Both the position numbers and the translations under genes were made by a program. DNA of 64,000 nucleotides from Dermanyssus gallinae (lineage: Eukaryota > Arthropoda > Arachnida > Mesostigmata > Dermanyssidae): positions 536,001 to 600,000 of the forward strand of contig QVRM01006811.1 in NCBI GenBank assembly GCA_003439945.1, read 5' to 3'. The notes below the pieces were generated by a model. That model had not been told where the DNA came from. It did not search any database and saw nothing but the letters and a program-made list of their open reading frames with translations. Each line of letters begins with the position of its first letter. Within the stretch, counting starts at the first letter, position 1. Below, piece by piece: positions 60,640 through 64,000 of the stretch.

Positions 60640-61270
60640 TTTATAATTATAATAATAATTCATTTATTTCCACACCATGTTGGGTAACCCAATAAGAATA
60701 ATCACATAAAGCATCACAATTACTAATATATGAATAATTTAATATTAAGTAGGCAATCAATGAATAAAAGTTAAAATATTGTTTGTATTGTTGTTAAAGT
60801 GTTACTGACCACTCAACATCATTGTGGCGTTGCCCCTCTGTGGTCCAGCGACACCCTCTGTCGGAGCAACGCGATCGTCGATCTTGGCTCCGCTATAGCC
60901 TCAAAGAACTTCATCCCAAGCTCTTTTGTTAGTTTGAGTGCATCCTTTTCACCAAACGCCAGATGGCTCGAACCGAGCGCTATTGCAACGCGCTCGGTTC
61001 TTCAAGCAGATGCGCGTACAGGCGCCGGTTGTGCATCTTTCGTCTGTGAATGAGGTGGCCGACGCCCGCGCCGGCACGATAGCTAAGGACCTACGTGTTG
61101 GACGCAGTGACGTCCCACGCCACCGGCCGATTATGGTTCCTCTAAAGTTTATCTGAAAGCGCGTCCAAGGATGTCATTGATGGCATCGTGGTGGCCCTGC
61201 ATACGCTTAGCCAGGTTAGTGCAACTAAGCCGTTGCAGGCCGCGCTCGTCGATTATTTCACCATTGACAT
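60640..61270 (-). pseudogene. (AAT)n-tailed LINE family, C-terminal part with nuclease-like segment, copy 2
   Basis: Minus-strand frames give HHDAINDILGRAFR (about 61170-61215), then RPVAWDVTASNT (61095-61129), then LTKELGMKFFEAIAEPRSTI and RQRVSL (60846-60935), then a QRGNA-like stretch at about 60820. In related proteins I recall, an RPDG...W-D-T segment precedes the FL-QR-S...QRGNA end and may be a PD-(D/E)XK-type nuclease; that assignment is an inference. The frame is broken in several places. The 3' end passes into AATAAATGAATTATTATTA sequence near 60645-60665, compatible with an AAT-type tail. Confidence 0.65.
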
Positions 61271-61284
61271 TCTTCTCCTTGAGC

Positions 61285-61318
61285 GATGATGATCATAATG
61301 ATGATGATGATGATGATG

Positions 61319-61388
<70 letters not shown>
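61285..61388 (-). repeat. (GAT)n/(TAT)n microsatellite, tail of LINE copy 3
   Basis: ATG/GAT triplets (61285-61320) followed by about 68 bases of TAT. It lies about 60 bases downstream of the stop of the minus-strand LINE ending at 61447. Confidence 0.93.
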
Positions 61389-61391
<3 letters not shown>

Positions 61392-62640
61392 GTTACAGTT
61401 GTGGGGTCTGAACGTATTATTACAACATTTTTTTAAAATAATTAGTTCACTCCATGGCGCCTAAAATAAATGCCGCGTTCCCTCTGCAAACGGCCAAGGA
61501 CAACGCTTGCCTCAAGAATTGACCCTCTCTTCGGTCGTTCGTGACCTCCTAAATTCACTTACTTAAATCTTTGAGAAATGCTTTGGTTCCCTTGCTGATT
61601 GGTCCTAGTGTCTCCATGGCGATAGGCACAAATACATATCTTGTTTCCAGTCCAGCATATTCTACCGGCGCTCTTCGGGCAACTCAGTGTGTGTAGGCCA
61701 CTGGAATCTACCATCTCCCCACACAGTTTGCACTGAAACGGCTCGCAGACGCTAGCGCCGATTCTATGTGCTGACATCATGCGGAAAGAGTTGGGATCCA
61801 GCATGGTGCCGAGCTGAGGCGAGGGTAAGGCTTTAAGCCAAACCCCACTGAAGTTATCCTGTGCCGCTTAGAATACGGCGCGGTCTCTCCAGGAAACAAG
61901 CTCGTCTAAGATTTCTCTGCTCGTTTTTTTGCTTTTGAGCTTATCTAGGTTATATTGGCTAGGATATTCTTCTAAAGGACCCGGGTCTAGCATGGTTCTA
62001 ATAGTGTCCCGTGCTTTACTGGTTTCATATCTTATTTGTGGTCGAACTGCCTCTTCCACTAACGAAGCTGCCACCACACCAAATTGCACCAGTGAAGCAG
62101 CGTAGCAGACCGGAGCTAGGTCAGTGGCACTCCTTATTCCCAGACCACCTTCACGTATCGGATGACTTGCTCTCTGCCAGGTGTTCTCTTCTAAATTTAC
62201 GTTTAGGTCTTCACTAAGTATGTCTCTGCTGACGTCATCATACGCCGTTAATTCTTCGGGGCACGTCAAAGCAGAGCATGCATGCAGTATATAGTTAAAT
62301 CTTGAAGACCCTAGGCTATATCTCCAAATGCACAGCGCCGCCTGAGCATGCAAGCGTGTCAGTCGTGGACGGATTTTGGTAAGGGCCTCTTTTTTCACAG
62401 AGAGTGTATGCGAAATTCCGTCTTGCTTTACGGGGGCCCCCAAAACTTCTAAGTTGTTTAGCTCTACGCGCGTGATACCAGGGAGTATTTCTGTGATCTT
62501 CTGAATTGCTTCCTCCCTTTCCTGAAGCGAGCCCCCGACAGCAGTAATCTCACATTTTGCGGCATTTAGTGTCAGTCCCCCGTCTTCTTCAAACTGCAGC
62601 ACTCTTCTTAAATCTGTTGCGATGATACTTGCAGGGCCGG
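61389..62640 (-). pseudogene. (AAT)n-tailed LINE family, reverse transcriptase thumb to C-terminus, copy 3
   Basis: The longest copy of the family. 61868-62602 is an open stretch of 244 codons starting just after the active site: GLTLNAAKCEITAVGG, LNNLEVLGAPVK, AALCIWRYSLGSSRFNYI, REGGLGIRSATDLAPVCYA. After a break, 61559-61804 holds HRIGASVCEPFQCKLCGEMV and SSGLHTLSCPKSAGR, a Cys-Cys-His-Cys motif followed by the SAGR box. The nuclease-like middle present in copy 2 is deleted, joining SAGR almost directly to PIAMETLGPISK in another frame. The protein ends FLRQALSLAVCRGNAAFILG with a stop at 61447-61449. The 5' end lies at a TA tract, so the catalytic YLDD seen in copy 1 is missing. Confidence 0.82.
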
Positions 62641-62647
62641 CAAGCGT

Positions 62648-62648
<1 letters not shown>

Positions 62649-62680
<32 letters not shown>
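62649..62680. repeat. (TA)n microsatellite
   Basis: TA tract at the 5' limit of the LINE fragment, followed by ATT triplets at 62709-62740. Confidence 0.96.
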
Positions 62681-62683
<3 letters not shown>

Positions 62684-63195
62684 ATTATATCGATATATTA
62701 TTACGATATATTATTATTATTACTATTATTATTATTATTGGTGCTACTTCTCCAGTGAAACAAAGTGGTTGCTGGCTTGGCTGTGGCTATCAACTTCTCA
62801 TGCCTTGCCTTTCCAAAGGAAAACGTCGTTTTCATTGTCGGCGCGATGAGTTGTTGATATAACTGTTGGCGCCACTTTGTAGATAAGATGTTCCAAGATC
62901 AACATTTAGTTGAGTAGCCGTTAGAATTCTAATTTGAATGGCAGCGGCATGCCGCTTATAGCCTACGAGCCGTTACGCGGGTGGTTTCGTTTTGCTTCGC
63001 CATGTCGTGTGGATCTTCACAGCCTCATGGCTGCTCGTGCCTCCGTCGCATGGCCACGCACAGTACACTAAAATAATCATTGAGTTACAGGCATCACTCT
63101 GGTATGTTACTTCCTGGGTTTACCAAATTGCACACACACGTGTTTCCTCGGAGCTCGATATGCGCACGTCCGCACTTCTTGGCGTCCGCCAGATT
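62681..63195. other. ATT-rich start, then no gene recognised
   Basis: ATT triplets at 62709-62740 may be the tail of another minus-strand retroposon whose body (62741 on) I cannot recognise. Confidence 0.35.
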
Positions 63196-63330
63196 ATTGT
63201 TATTACTATTACTATTATTATTATTGCTAAAATACCTTAGTCATAATAATTATTATGAGCGTTCGTTCGTACGATGGTTGAGCCCTCGGCGTCCACAATG
63301 GAGACTGCATTCCCTCTGAAGACAATAAAA
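63196..63330 (-). pseudogene. Possible terminal scrap of (AAT)n-tailed LINE, copy 4
   Basis: The minus strand reads FRGNAVSIVDAEGS at about 63285-63330, like the terminal RGNA box of the family, and is followed by ATT-type triplets (63196-63250 on the plus strand), the family's usual tail. Only about 15 residues match, so this is tentative. Confidence 0.4.
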
Positions 63331-64000
63331 GATATTATCTGTTTTAATTACTGTGCCTTGCATCGATCACGAGTGTGTTCATGCTGTTTTCCGTTTTCGC
63401 GCTGATGGTACCGAATGTCTTCGGAGCAACAGCCGCAAGACAGAAACTACAACAAGTTAAGATATCACTGTTGCTCCCACAGGTCTACGTGCTCTTTAAC
63501 TTATCCAGACCCAAGTGAGCTGTCAGCGAAAAACGACACTGCAGTTTAGAAAACCGTAGCTTCCCAGACTAAAATTGTGCTGTGTGACCATACGATCAAC
63601 AGTGACACCACCAAGACGCAGCTTACCCCCTGTACTAGTTAGGGGCATTTCTAACGATGCTATTGAGTTCTACGAATTATATCACTCTGCCTGGGCGTTT
63701 AAAACAACTTACGGAAATAGTCATTAAGTATATCATATAGGAAGGGCTCACAGATTGGAATGCCTACTCTGGAAGTTAAGCTCATTCCAGCCGTACTACA
63801 GAAGGTATGCTGTGCGGCCAGGAAACCGGTACGTTATTTCGGTGATGTGAGGTCCTTGTTGATTTTACTCGCAATATCATTAATATTTTTATTATTATTA
63901 GAGAAACTGTGGTTTTTATGGAATCCTACGCATCAAAGAGAAGCAGAAAAGCCCTAATAGTTAATCATTTATTTGACTTGAAAATCGTCCTAATGATTTT
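63331..64000. other. No gene recognised
   Basis: Unique sequence to the right edge; no domain, tRNA or repeat recognised. Confidence 0.4.

Overview
This window is eukaryotic, very probably arthropod, genomic DNA made mostly of decayed mobile elements and simple repeats. I found no operons, ribosome binding sites, CRISPR arrays or complete host gene. The only complete open reading frame of a recognisable family is a mariner transposase at 29036-30097 (minus). My best guess at the source is a mite, tick or relative. It rests on the mix of mariner and Tc1-like elements, on a non-LTR retrotransposon whose C-terminal half resembles reverse transcriptases common in tick and mite genomes, and on abundant (TA)n tracts. 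It is an inference that only a database search could settle.

Layout: 1-855 holds the endonuclease domain of a LINE running off the left edge. 0.9-8.6 kb is non-coding with TA microsatellites. 8616-9905 is a mariner with perfect terminal repeats but a dead transposase. 10-13.9 kb is low-complexity, partly GC-rich sequence. 13.9-14.75 kb is a decayed LINE reverse transcriptase. 17.3-18.2 kb holds a TA-flanked 60-bp repeat and two adjacent copies of a tRNA-derived SINE. 18.3-23.2 kb is GC-rich and full of CAA/CAG-type repeats; it could include the 5' end of a host gene, but no exon can be supported. 23.3-24.4 kb is a LINE fragment of a family with (AAT)n tails. 28.5-31.0 kb is a LINE split by the intact mariner. 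33.3-34.55 kb is a CR1/L2-like LINE 3' half abutting an opposite-strand R1-like LINE (34.55-35.85 kb). 37754-38659 is an unusual 906-bp element with 238-bp, almost identical inverted arms. 42.4 kb has a small reverse transcriptase scrap, and 43393-43713 a MITE inside a TA tract. SINE copies lie at 48.5, 49.3 and 59.4 kb. 55713-56998 is a decayed Tc1/mariner-superfamily element of DD37D type. 60.6-63.3 kb has further copies of the (AAT)n-tailed LINE family.

Two themes link the parts. TA microsatellites repeatedly carry DNA elements at their core: a mariner, the DD37D element, the MITE, the 906-bp inverted-repeat element and the 60-bp repeats. Active retroposition is recorded by SINE copies with clear target-site duplications and by LINE copies with family-specific simple-repeat tails. 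The least conventional objects are the 906-bp inverted-repeat element and the 60-bp TA-flanked core repeat; neither matches a family I can name.
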